Assembly (NCBI GenBank): GCA_020056205.1
Contig: JAGVIF010000113.1
Span: forward strand, 1 to 8,565
Reading direction: 5' to 3'
Length of the DNA stretch: 8,565 nucleotides
Source: Lentisphaeria bacterium
Lineage (GTDB): Bacteria; Verrucomicrobiota; Lentisphaeria; Victivallales; GWF2-50-93
Below the pieces are notes generated by a model that saw only the letters and a program-made list of their open reading frames with translations, did no database searches and was not told where the DNA came from. Both the position numbers and the translations under genes were made by a program. How positions within the stretch are numbered: the first letter of the stretch is position 1; every line of letters starts with the position of its first letter. Positions 1-6,416 of the stretch are shown in pieces.

Positions 1-85
1 CCTGCCAGAAATACTTGCGAGCCCTCCGATGGCATCTGCAACGGCGCGGTTTATGACTTTTGCAACTGGCTCTAATAACCAATAA
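1..85. other. Edge region, ambiguous partial reading frames
   Basis: No gene can be assigned here. All three plus frames are open from the window edge, closing at 54-56, 73-75 and 83-85. The minus frame that reads EPVAKVINRAVADAIGGLA looks the most protein-like, but it contains no ATG, GTG or TTG codon before its upstream TAA at about 114. It could be the tail of an upstream plus-strand gene or a non-coding spacer. The sequence to the left of the window would decide. Confidence 0.25.
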
Positions 86-104
86 CCCTTTAAAAATTGA
101 AAGA

Positions 105-1478
105 ATGAGTGTTATTTTTTCGACAATCTATCTTGCCTCATTTTTCCTGCTTGGAATTTCCGCGATCGCCTTTTTTGCGAGGGGGCGGGAGTTGAAAGAG
201 AATATTCTTGAAATTCTCTCCGTATCATTTATACTTGGGCTTGGAGCGGCATCTTTCATCCTCTTTTATCTTTCCCTCTGCGGATTGCCGCCTTCTAAAA
301 TTTCCATTTCCCTTCTCTTCGTCGTCTCCTTAATCCTGTATTGTCTTTTTGGAAGAAGGCTCAGATTTGAGAAAGAAACAAATAACGGGGACGGCCTTCG
401 TATGAACCTGCTTACTCTCTCCGCAGCCTCGGCCCTCTCCTTTTCGCTCCTCATCGTGGCAGTGAATGTCCTTTTTACTCCGTTGTGGGACATAGATTCA
501 TTTACTCTGTGGGGCATAAAGTCCAAAGTCTTGTTTTACAGCGGGCTTGACAAGGATTCATATTTTTGCGCGGAAGAATATGGATTCAGCCATCTCGATT
601 ATCCGCTGTTGTGTCCATTTCTGACGGCGGGAATCTACGCGTCAATAGGCGAATCTTCGCAGATAGCTGGAAAAATTTTGTATATTCCTCTCTTCGTCTT
701 TTTCGCTCTCTTCCTATATTCTTCGTCCTCAAGGAGAATAGGGAAAAATCCGGCGTTCGCCCTTAGCGCAATCCTGCTATCCTCTCCGGCGGTTTTGCAA
801 TGGTCTGCGGCCGGAACGGCGGACATATATCTGGCGGTATTTTATTCGCTGGCAATTTTTTACTCGATAAGATACATCGAGACTAAAAACAGTTTATTTC
901 TGTCCATCTCCATCACGGCAAACATTTCGATGGTGTTCAGCAAAAATGAAGGGCTTCCGCTGGCTATTATGAATATTCTCGGCCTGCTTTTTTTGGGTTT
1001 TGGCGCGGGGTTTTCAAAAAAGGAGACAGTTCGCATTCTCTTCGGCATGATTATTGGAATAGTTATTTTATCTCCATGGTTTATATGGAGTTACGATATA
1101 CCTAAAATACATGAGAATTATCCTTCGCGAATCCTGAATATCTTCAGTTCGGACAGTATAACAAGAATCCCTGAAATAGCGAATAATTTTTTCCACCAGC
1201 CTCTTGCTGTTTCCAGATGGGGGCTGTTCTGGTTTATGACGGCAATGTTTTTTTTCAAGGGCATTTTTCTAAAACAACGGATGGAAAGAGGGTTTATTTT
1301 TTCCTGCATAATGCTGGGAGGGCAGCTTGCGCTTTATTTCTTCATCTTCATTATTACGCCGTGGATGGTGGGATATCTTGCGTCATCCGCTCTCGAAAGA
1401 TTATTTGTGCACCTTGCAATTCCCGCATTTTTTGTCTGTGTCTGCGCCGCGCCTGCTCAAACGCAAAATGTAGGCTGA
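105..1478 (+). CDS. Polytopic membrane protein, GT-C / GT39-like glycosyltransferase
   Basis: This is an integral membrane protein of about 457 residues, with roughly ten or more hydrophobic segments beginning almost at the N-terminus. After the first group of helices it carries WDIDSFTLWGIKSK (about residues 128-141), and after that HLDYPLL (about 163-169). An acidic motif after early helices followed by (H)xDYPLL is what I know from bacterial GT-C fold enzymes related to the dolichyl-phosphate-mannose mannosyltransferase/RgtA-D group. These transfer a sugar from a polyprenyl-phosphate donor on the periplasmic side. A KNEGLPLA segment (about 280) and a C-terminal ERLFVHLAIP segment (about 430) also fit that family. 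Substrate and acceptor are unknown. I chose the ATG at 105, just before the first helix, over a TTG at 60 that lacks a ribosome-binding site, although the site before 105 (GAAAG) is also weak. It is convergent with the broken protease gene and ends in TGA six bases before a hairpin. Confidence 0.75.
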   Translation: MSVIFSTIYLASFFLLGISAIAFFARGRELKENILEILSVSFILGLGAASFILFYLSLCGLPPSKISISLLFVVSLILYCLFGRRLRFEKETNNGDGLRMNLLTLSAASALSFSLLIVAVNVLFTPLWDIDSFTLWGIKSKVLFYSGLDKDSYFCAEEYGFSHLDYPLLCPFLTAGIYASIGESSQIAGKILYIPLFVFFALFLYSSSSRRIGKNPAFALSAILLSSPAVLQWSAAGTADIYLAVFYSLAIFYSIRYIETKNSLFLSISITANISMVFSKNEGLPLAIMNILGLLFLGFGAGFSKKETVRILFGMIIGIVILSPWFIWSYDIPKIHENYPSRILNIFSSDSITRIPEIANNFFHQPLAVSRWGLFWFMTAMFFFKGIFLKQRMERGFIFSCIMLGGQLALYFFIFIITPWMVGYLASSALERLFVHLAIPAFFVCVCAAPAQTQNVG

Positions 1479-1484
1479 AGGAAG

Positions 1485-1525
1485 GTATAAGTTCAGTAAA
1501 AGGACAGGGTTTACTGAACTTATAC
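1485..1525. terminator. Perfect 16-bp inverted repeat between convergent genes
   Basis: The arms 1485-1500 (GTATAAGTTCAGTAAA) and 1510-1525 are exact reverse complements around a 9-base loop. The repeat starts six bases after the stop of the glycosyltransferase and ends 19 bases before the stop of the protease fragment on the other strand. That position suggests a bidirectional transcription end. There is no immediate T-run on either side; the nearest is the T-rich 1548-1560, which falls inside the protease coding end. A canonical intrinsic terminator is therefore not certain. Confidence 0.6.
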
Positions 1526-1544
1526 ACGCCCTATCTGATTGCGG

Positions 1545-2411
1545 TCATTTTTTCTTTTTTGGAGGAGATTTTTTCATTTCAGAGCATGCCTTTTTCAGGA
1601 ATTGCATGATGTTTTCTGAAGACAGCGCAAATCCAGCCGCATCAATGTCGGCTTTGAATTGAACTATGCCAATGACATTCCCATATTCGTTGAAGACGGG
1701 ACCTCCGCTGTTGCCGGGATTGATGGCCGCATTGGTCTGGATATAATTATAATTGCCGATAGCGCGCTTTGGATTGCTCACGATTCCATTTGTCATCGTG
1801 CAATTGAGAATCTGGCTGCCAACTCCAGGATTGCCGATAATAGTCAGTTCATCTCCGGTTGCGGGGCTGTTTTTAAGCTCAAAAACCACATAACGGGCGT
1901 TCTTAATATCCTCACCCTTCACAATCGCAAGATCGAGAAGGTCATCCTTAAAAATGACCCTTCCGGTTTTAATTACAGGCTGGGTTTTTTCGGTTTTGCC
2001 CCCGAAGATTGCGATTTTCGTTTCAAGTTTCGGATTTACGCAATGTGCGGAGGTGAGAATATAGCCATTGCTCCCTATGAAGAAACCAGTTCCGTAGCCA
2101 TTGATGCTGCCGACAACGACAACGGAATCCATGAATTTGGAGGCAATATCCTTTTTGCTTAATTTTATCCGTCCGGCTGTGGCAGTAATCGAATTCAGAT
2201 CGCCTTGATTCAGAATTACCGGCTTTCCATCCTCTTTCATCCGGAGCGCCATGTCTACTACCGGCGATGATATGTTAAAGGCATGGTATATTGTCTTGTC
2301 TTCATTTGAAATCAGTATTACAACCGCCTCGTTGATGTTTTTCGTGTCTTTCGGAGGATTCCACGACCATCCCTGAGTCCGAAACGGACATTCCCGCCGG
2401 GCCTGTCTCAA
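1545..2411 (-). CDS. Fragment: trypsin-like (HtrA/S1-type) serine protease domain
   Basis: This is the 3' fragment of the broken gene and encodes a chymotrypsin-fold serine protease. The triad is visible: His in TSAHCV (codon 2043-2045), Asp in LLDLAIVK (1932-1934) and Ser in NPGNSGGPVF (1707-1709). The motifs GTGFFIG and YNYIQTNAAINPGNSGGP are typical of the HtrA/DegP protease domain. Only about 50 residues follow the catalytic serine, ending in the lysine-rich KKSPPKKKK, so there is no PDZ domain. The sequence from WNPPKDTKN to HAFNISS is the C-terminal half of the Ig-like domain that begins in the fragment upstream. The 16 codons before that (starting at a TTG, rich in Arg) read out of frame from the true protein and should not be trusted. 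As a separate product it would lack a signal peptide. The catalytic domain itself looks undamaged. Confidence 0.8.
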   Translation of the reverse strand: MRQARRECPFRTQGWSWNPPKDTKNINEAVVILISNEDKTIYHAFNISSPVVDMALRMKEDGKPVILNQGDLNSITATAGRIKLSKKDIASKFMDSVVVVGSINGYGTGFFIGSNGYILTSAHCVNPKLETKIAIFGGKTEKTQPVIKTGRVIFKDDLLDLAIVKGEDIKNARYVVFELKNSPATGDELTIIGNPGVGSQILNCTMTNGIVSNPKRAIGNYNYIQTNAAINPGNSGGPVFNEYGNVIGIVQFKADIDAAGFALSSENIMQFLKKACSEMKKSPPKKKK

Positions 2412-3177
2412 GCTGATATTTAATCTTGCCGGACTTGCTTTTGGCGTCTATTTTGTATGTGTATTTTCCTCCGGGCAGCATGCTTCTTGCGGGCGGAGAA
2501 ACTACAAAGAGATAATTATCCTCGACATCCTTCAGCATCTCATCAAGGTCAAACAGGATAAGCCTTATGGAACCGCTATATGGCAGTATGGCAATAGCGT
2601 TGTATAAAGGACTGCAAATAAAACGCTTATCGTTGGTGAAGTCATTTTTTGCCCATGTGTCTTGAGGATCGAAATCGGTCTTCTTCAAGTTGGTTACCTT
2701 GAAACTTGCATTCGAATCAAGCGACAGATGGAGTCTCAGGGGAAATGTGGGATCAGAAGCGTGTGGGAAGGAAAGGGTTTTGTAGCTTAAAAACATGCCG
2801 CTGTTGAAAGCAGGAATGTATGAAAAGTCCTTGCTCCATGTTTCAGGCTTGTAAGGTTGCATTTTTAAATCAAAAATTCCTTGTCCAGTAAAAATGATCT
2901 CACCGGAATATCCCGGTATGACATGTCCGAAAGATTCGTGCTTGTTAAACCAATAAGGTTCAGCGCCGTATATCATGATGTTCCCGCCGCTTGGAGAATG
3001 GGATGTGGCCCAGAGTCCATACGTCCTGCCGTCCGCCGATGCCCTTGCGTGCATTATGTCACGGAAACTCTGACCTTTGATGGCGGCTTCTGAAACAGGC
3101 GCCAGCGTGTCTATATTAAAGAAGCTGTAGCCAGATGAATCCAATGCTTCCACTCCTTTTGTCCAATTGACAAGCAA
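2302..3177 (-). CDS. Fragment: second propeller unit (3' part) and Ig-like domain 2
   Basis: This frame directly continues the fragment upstream after the TAG at 3184-3186, through GPLLVNWTKG. The formal start at 3177 is a TTG with no ribosome-binding site. It carries the rest of beta-propeller-like unit 2, with SADGRTYGLW resembling a WD40/YVTN-type blade. Next comes an Ig-like domain starting at NYLFVVSPPARSM and running through YTYKIDAKSKSGKIKYQLETGPAGMSV. That domain parallels DYLLVLSDPPRVL to PQGMEISGDGNVTWK in unit 1, which places the two as paralogous repeats. The last 20 codons, after GMVV (VESSERHEKHQ), are out of frame: the expected continuation VTW/VWNPP lies in the +1 frame. The ligand of the propeller is unknown. 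Confidence 0.65.
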   Translation of the reverse strand: MLVNWTKGVEALDSSGYSFFNIDTLAPVSEAAIKGQSFRDIMHARASADGRTYGLWATSHSPSGGNIMIYGAEPYWFNKHESFGHVIPGYSGEIIFTGQGIFDLKMQPYKPETWSKDFSYIPAFNSGMFLSYKTLSFPHASDPTFPLRLHLSLDSNASFKVTNLKKTDFDPQDTWAKNDFTNDKRFICSPLYNAIAILPYSGSIRLILFDLDEMLKDVEDNYLFVVSPPARSMLPGGKYTYKIDAKSKSGKIKYQLETGPAGMSVSDSGMVVESSERHEKHQRGGCNTDFK

Positions 3178-3183
3178 AGGTCC

Positions 3184-3186
3184 CTA
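3184..3186 (-). other. In-frame amber (TAG) codon within propeller unit 2
   Basis: Reading the minus strand, TAT GAT TCC TAG GGA CCT TTG CTT stays in one frame on both sides of the TAG. The equivalent position in unit 1 is an alanine. No other intact gene in the window ends in TAG: the glycosyltransferase at 105-1478 and the protease end in TGA, rpsD and the other glycosyltransferase in TAA. Confidence 0.85.
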
Positions 3187-4785
3187 GGAATCATATCCAA
3201 GTCCGATATCTTTGATCAGCCCTTGAATTGGCAGTGCGGTCTCGTGTATGAGTTGGAAATCATTCTTCCCAAGATGGAAAACAGATATTTTTTTTGAAAG
3301 CTTCTCAGCCACTGCAAGCTTGTCGGCGGAAGCCGCCATGACCAAGTCATTGTACGGCACGTTGATATACTTGACTATGTCCTTTTCCTTGAAGTCGAAA
3401 ACGGCGATCTTGTTCAGTGTTTTGATATAAAGAAGTATATAACGCCCTCCGCCTCCAACGGTCAAGTTCGCAGGCTCTGCGGGAAGCTTGAAATCTTTTA
3501 CGGACAGTGTCATTTCATCCTGGACTTTCCTTGATGCTTTCCGTCCCTTAGGCATATCCAGAACGAAAGAATGGAAAATCTTCCTGTCGTTTCCACTTAC
3601 GCTGATTATTACTGTTTCCTTGCTGGAAAGGTAGTTGTCAGGGCATTTCCATGTAACATTGCCGTCGCCAGAAATCTCCATGCCCTGTGGTACGCTTACA
3701 GGTTCATATTTTATATTTTTAATGTTGGACAAGCACTTGATCTTGTAATTCAATTGTTTCCGGTCGTCCAAGACCCGAGGGGGATCTGATAAGACAAGCA
3801 GGTAATCCCCGCCCTTTTCATCGAGTTCCTTCTTTAAGTCAACATTCCTTAATTTGAGTGATTTCATGTCACTGCCTGCCGTTATCAGATATCCGGTGTC
3901 AGGCAAATAGAAGATTGTCTTTAAAAAAGCAACATTGTCACGGAAAGCAGGGACTTCAACAGTAAATATCGGAAAATCAAGGTCAACATTGAATACAGAT
4001 ATCTTCAACATCTGTTTGTTGCCGCTGGAGACGGGGACGACCCCCATATAAAAAACTTCTTGCAGCGAAGGCAGATAATACGGGAAGGCGGGCGGGGTTG
4101 GAACAAAGGGAACTGGTTCCAAGTTGTTTGTTAAAATAGTGTTCCCGCAAAAGAGATATTTGCCTACTCCTGAAGGGCTGAACGATGGCAGTTCGGAAAT
4201 GCCTTTGTTGCCCTCTATTTTTGCAGTATTGTCGGTAAGCTTAACGATAAAGGGATAAGTAAAAGTGCGTGGCAGGAGCGTGATATAAAAATTACTTCCA
4301 TCGGGAGATGCGGAAATTACATATTTCGAATTTTCAACAAAGGATGGAATCTGTCCTGAATATTCTACTTCATACTTTGCAAGAGATACAGGATCAAGAA
4401 AGCTGATGTCTATTTTCTTGTCATTTTGCTTGAATAGGGCAATCATTGGACATGCAGGCCCGGTTCCTATCCCGATTGACAGGAGCTTGCCAAATTCATC
4501 TTTATCCATCCGCTTGTCAAGTGTTAGTTTGAAATCAGGGAAAGTGAACCTCTTGATAGTATTTGTTTCAGATGATGCCACGAAAAGGGAATCGGCATTT
4601 ACTGCCATCGTTGCGTCCTCAGGAATGGGGATGAAGCTGGAAATCTTCTTCGCCTGAGTGTCGAATACGGCTATCTTGAACAGCTTATCCATGAGGAGAA
4701 AGATGTATTTCCCGCTGCTGTCAGTGCATGCGTTGGAAAATTCTCCCGGGAGACTGATCGTTTCGGCATCTTCAATTGGCAACAA
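3184..4785 (-). CDS. Fragment: propeller unit 1, Ig-like domain 1 and start of propeller unit 2
   Basis: This is the longest piece of the broken gene. Its formal start (TTG at 4785) is arbitrary: the same frame is open further upstream and encodes a plausible linker (DTELSFVERDRKIYNGE and beyond). It contains a beta-propeller-like unit with repeated blade signatures such as DSSGKYIFLLMDKLFKIAVFD and VISASPDGSNFYI. An Ig-like domain follows at about residues 327-411 of this frame, ending VTWKCPDNYLSSKETVIISVSG. A second propeller unit then begins (GGGGRYILLYIKTLNKIAVFD). It ends at TAG 3184-3186 in the middle of a blade. IGLGYDS-stop-GPLLVNW aligns without gaps to IGIGTGPACPMIALF of unit 1, so the stop falls inside conserved sequence. 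It is probably not translated alone. Confidence 0.65.
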   Translation of the reverse strand: MLPIEDAETISLPGEFSNACTDSSGKYIFLLMDKLFKIAVFDTQAKKISSFIPIPEDATMAVNADSLFVASSETNTIKRFTFPDFKLTLDKRMDKDEFGKLLSIGIGTGPACPMIALFKQNDKKIDISFLDPVSLAKYEVEYSGQIPSFVENSKYVISASPDGSNFYITLLPRTFTYPFIVKLTDNTAKIEGNKGISELPSFSPSGVGKYLFCGNTILTNNLEPVPFVPTPPAFPYYLPSLQEVFYMGVVPVSSGNKQMLKISVFNVDLDFPIFTVEVPAFRDNVAFLKTIFYLPDTGYLITAGSDMKSLKLRNVDLKKELDEKGGDYLLVLSDPPRVLDDRKQLNYKIKCLSNIKNIKYEPVSVPQGMEISGDGNVTWKCPDNYLSSKETVIISVSGNDRKIFHSFVLDMPKGRKASRKVQDEMTLSVKDFKLPAEPANLTVGGGGRYILLYIKTLNKIAVFDFKEKDIVKYINVPYNDLVMAASADKLAVAEKLSKKISVFHLGKNDFQLIHETALPIQGLIKDIGLGYDS

Positions 4786-4849
4786 GGGCTTCTCCGATTT
4801 ATTTGCGACAGCTTTGTCAGCGGTGACGGATTCCTTGATTGTCGGATTT

Positions 4850-5410
4850 TCACGGGACTTGGCGGCTTGTACGAGGAGGATATTTCTTGTCGGTTGAACG
4901 CCGGGAGGCGCGGTCGTCTCGGCGGCCCGGAACTGGTATTCGCGCGACAGTATCTCGCCGTTGTAGATTTTGCGATCCCGCTCTACGAACGACAGCTCGG
5001 TGTCGGGGGGATAGCTCGTAAGCGGCGGAGATCACACCCTTATCGAGGGGGAATGACAATTTTCCGCATCTGATGTTTCCAAGAGGGAGGGAGCTGTGCG
5101 GCGGGACTGGCAGTCCCTGTATTTTTATGTTCGGGATGCCGCATTTGAAAACATGCTCGTTTCCGTCAACATTGAGCTTGATGTTGAATCCGGTCTCAGG
5201 GATGAAGTAAAAGATATCGCTGTTGTTTCTGATGTTGATGGAGACAAAAATATCTTCCGTCCCGTCTCCGCCCGGAAAGCTGACAAGCCTCATTTCCGTC
5301 ACTTCAAGCGTCATAAGATCGGGCGCATCCTGTGCGAAAATCCTGGAAAAAAGAGGAAAAAGAAAGACGAGAAAGATGAAAATTTTTGAACGGCAAGAAA
5401 CATTTTGCAT
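4850..5410 (-). CDS. Fragment: signal peptide and N-terminal domain of the broken secreted protease
   Basis: This is the 5' end of the broken gene. I chose the ATG at 5410 because it has a GGAG eight bases upstream and begins a clean signal peptide: basic start (CRSK), hydrophobic core IFIFLVFLFPLF, likely cleavage RIFA|QDAP at residue 26. A longer frame reaching 5488 adds residues without export logic. After the signal peptide comes a beta-rich domain (LEVTEMRLVSFPG to LPLGNIRCGKLSFPLDKG) of no family I can name. Beyond AAYELSP the frame turns into an Arg-rich run (RHRAVVRRAGSQN) and stops at 4850. Dropping one C from the run at 5005-5010 restores DTELSFVERDRK and connects to the propeller fragment downstream. 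As written, only a short secreted stub would be made. Confidence 0.65.
   Translation of the reverse strand: MQNVSCRSKIFIFLVFLFPLFSRIFAQDAPDLMTLEVTEMRLVSFPGGDGTEDIFVSINIRNNSDIFYFIPETGFNIKLNVDGNEHVFKCGIPNIKIQGLPVPPHSSLPLGNIRCGKLSFPLDKGVISAAYELSPRHRAVVRRAGSQNLQRRDTVARIPVPGRRDDRASRRSTDKKYPPRTSRQVP
5005..5010 (-). other. C6 homopolymer at a frameshift
   Basis: The coding strand reads CTA TCCCCCC GAC ACC GAG. With five Cs the frame becomes TCC CCC GAC ACC GAG (SPDTE) and stays open through the rest of the linker into the propeller. With six Cs it runs into Arg-rich sequence and stops at 4850. Homopolymers are prone both to biological slippage and to sequencing error. Confidence 0.75.
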
Positions 5411-5418
5411 TTTTCGAT

Positions 5419-5422
5419 CTCC
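5419..5422 (-). promoter_or_regulatory. Ribosome-binding site for the secreted protease gene
   Basis: GGAG on the minus strand lies eight bases before the ATG at 5410. This supports that start over the longer open frame. Confidence 0.6.
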
Positions 5423-5515
5423 ATTTGTTTTTTTACGGAAAATATTTACTAAGACTGCGTAGCCTGACGCTCCTGAATAAAAAGTCAAATCCGTGAAAAA
5501 ATTAAAAGAAAGAGC

Positions 5516-5532
5516 CCGGATTTAAATTCCGG
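5516..5532 (-). terminator. Possible intrinsic terminator downstream of rpsD
   Basis: On the minus strand CCGGA pairs with TCCGG around an A/T-rich centre, and a T-rich stretch follows (CTCTTTCTTTTAATTTTTT). It lies about 160 bases past the rpsD stop and before the next minus-strand gene, so it could separate the two transcripts. The stem is short (five pairs, a mismatch, then two), so support is modest. Confidence 0.4.
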
Positions 5533-5604
5533 CGTTATGTTATAGCGTGTTTTTTCTCTTTCAATTTTCGTTAATGCAATCTAACATGATTCTCATACGA
5601 GTCT

Positions 5605-5627
5605 GTTCCCGTTTTAACAAACGGAAC
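5605..5627. other. Small hairpin in the rpsD 3' spacer
   Basis: GTTCCCGTTT (5605-5614) and AAACGGAAC (5619-5627) pair around a TAAC loop with a single bulged base. No T-run follows on either strand, so this is probably not a terminator. Role unknown. Confidence 0.35.
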
Positions 5628-5649
5628 AAAACACATTGGAATTTGGGTC

Positions 5650-5664
5650 GCAGGCGAAGCCCGC
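5650..5664. repeat. GC-rich mini-hairpin after rpsD
   Basis: GCAGGC, loop GAA, then GCCCGC, pairing with one G-U wobble. On the plus strand TTTT follows after one base, but no plus-strand gene needs a terminator here. On the minus strand it lies 26 bases after the rpsD stop without a T-run. It may be a short dispersed palindrome. Confidence 0.35.
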
Positions 5665-5690
5665 CTTTTGTCTCCTGATTTCTCCTCTCT

Positions 5691-6287
5691 TTATCGCGCG
5701 TAGAATTCGACAACTTTCATCACTTCAATCGCGCACGGAATTTCTCCCTGGGCAGGTTCCCGCGCCACGGTTACTTTGCATTTCTCTTTGTCAACCTCAA
5801 AATAAGGCGGGACTTCGCAATTCGTGTTTTTTGCGATATTCGCGATAGCCGGATTTTTTTCAACGTCTATTGATATGACCTGTCCGGGTTTCACCTGATA
5901 TGAGGCGCGGTCAATAATTTTTCCGTCAACTTTTATGTGTCTGTGGCTGACAACCTGTTTGGCGGCGAATATTGTCGGGGCAAGTCCGCTCCTGTAGACC
6001 ACAGACGCGAGTTTGAATTCAAGATTTTTCAGAAATCTGTAGTCTGTTTGCCCCTTGCTTCTTTTCGCGTCCTGATAAGTGAGTTTGAGTTGCTTCTCCG
6101 TCAGTCCGTAAAAACTTTTCAGTTTTTGTTTTTCCAAAAGAAGCTCTCCGTAAATTGACATCTTCTTTTGTCCGGTTTTTCCGTGTTGTCCCGCTCTGAA
6201 AGGACGTTTTGTGCTGGGGCATTTAGGCATTCCCCATATGCACGCGCCGATTCTGCGGCAAAGTTTGTGTTTCGCTCGAACTTGCAT
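5691..6287 (-). CDS. rpsD: 30S ribosomal protein S4
   Basis: S4 is a primary 16S rRNA binder that starts assembly of the small-subunit body; in other bacteria it can also act as a translational repressor. The protein has 198 residues, close to the usual 200-210. Diagnostic segments are KRPFRAGQHG (about 27-36), LEKQKLKSFYG (51-61) and the S4 RNA-binding domain (about 90-145), with SVVYRSGLAPTIFAAKQVVSHRHIKVDGK. IFAAKQVVSH and the compact N-terminus recall the chlamydial/PVC form. Cysteines at 10 and 23 match two of the four zinc ligands of the Thermus protein; the other two are missing. The ATG at 6287 has AAGGAG nine bases upstream. The open frame extends to 6428, but that part encodes an unrelated, structured repeat-like region. 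The gene stands alone here, not with rpsM, rpsK, rpoA and rplQ as in E. coli. Confidence 0.97.
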   Translation of the reverse strand: MQVRAKHKLCRRIGACIWGMPKCPSTKRPFRAGQHGKTGQKKMSIYGELLLEKQKLKSFYGLTEKQLKLTYQDAKRSKGQTDYRFLKNLEFKLASVVYRSGLAPTIFAAKQVVSHRHIKVDGKIIDRASYQVKPGQVISIDVEKNPAIANIAKNTNCEVPPYFEVDKEKCKVTVAREPAQGEIPCAIEVMKVVEFYAR

Positions 6288-6296
6288 GATCCCTTG

Positions 6297-6302
6297 CTCC
6301 TT
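6297..6302 (-). promoter_or_regulatory. Shine-Dalgarno of rpsD
   Basis: AAGGAG on the minus strand, nine bases before the ATG at 6287. It fixes the rpsD start against the longer open frame. Confidence 0.8.
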
Positions 6303-6313
6303 TTTTAAGAGTT

Positions 6314-6340
6314 TTTGTATTGTTTTTCGGCGGGCGTCAA
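6314..6340 (-). promoter_or_regulatory. Candidate sigma-70-like promoter for rpsD
   Basis: TTGACG (6335-6340) and TACAAA (6314-6319) on the minus strand are 15 bases apart, which is shorter than the optimum 17. Transcription would start near 6307, leaving a leader of about 20 bases that still holds the Shine-Dalgarno. The -35 box partly lies in the GGCGGGC stem of the adjacent structured element. Confidence 0.35.
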
Positions 6341-6412
6341 GCCTGTTTAGGGGACCCGCTGAAAAAGTGGAACGCAAACCATACACCTCTAAACGGAAAA
6401 AGCAAGCCCGCC
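6329..6412. repeat. Nested stem structure upstream of rpsD
   Basis: Three nested stems can be drawn. The outer stem pairs GGCGGGC (6329-6335) with GCCCGCC (6406-6412). The middle stem pairs GTTTAGGGG (6345-6353) with CCTCTAAAC (6386-6394), with one wobble. The inner hairpin pairs CCGCT (6356-6360) with AGTGG (6366-6370) around a GAAAA loop. Together they could be a dispersed palindromic (MITE-like) element or a structured RNA. A long minus-strand frame through it (STFSAGPLNRLDARR) is probably not a protein. Confidence 0.55.
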
Positions 6413-6416
6413 AGTG

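Larger units (their letters stand above)
1545..5410 (-). pseudogene. Disrupted secreted protease with two propeller/Ig units and a trypsin-like domain
   Basis: Four neighbouring reading frames join into one gene of about 1,287 codons if three lesions are corrected. (1) One C must be removed from the six-C run at 5005-5010. Translation then runs from AAYELSP into DTELSFVERDRK and on into the next open frame. (2) A TAG at 3184-3186 must be read through, with the same frame open on both sides. (3) A +1 shift near 2364 joins an Ig-like domain to its last strand (WNPPKDTKN) and the protease. Corrected order: signal peptide (1-26); beta-rich domain (to about 170); propeller unit 1 and Ig-like domain 1 (about 209-620); propeller unit 2 and Ig-like domain 2 (about 633-1050); trypsin-like protease (to the end). 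The product would have been exported, and the propellers may have bound a partner. I cannot tell recent gene decay from assembly errors by reading. The frames are otherwise clean, so any decay is recent. Confidence 0.7.

Noticed and set aside
1217..1609. 130-codon plus-strand frame at the end of the glycosyltransferase
   Set aside because: It overlaps a well-supported membrane protein in another frame and crosses the hairpin and the protease 3' end.
1659..2162. 167-codon plus-strand frame opposite the protease
   Set aside because: It is a shadow of the protease domain, whose catalytic motifs are unmistakable on the minus strand.
5428..5690. tRNA or other RNA gene between rpsD and the protease gene
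   Set aside because: I found only small hairpins, with no cloverleaf, anticodon arm or T-arm motif.
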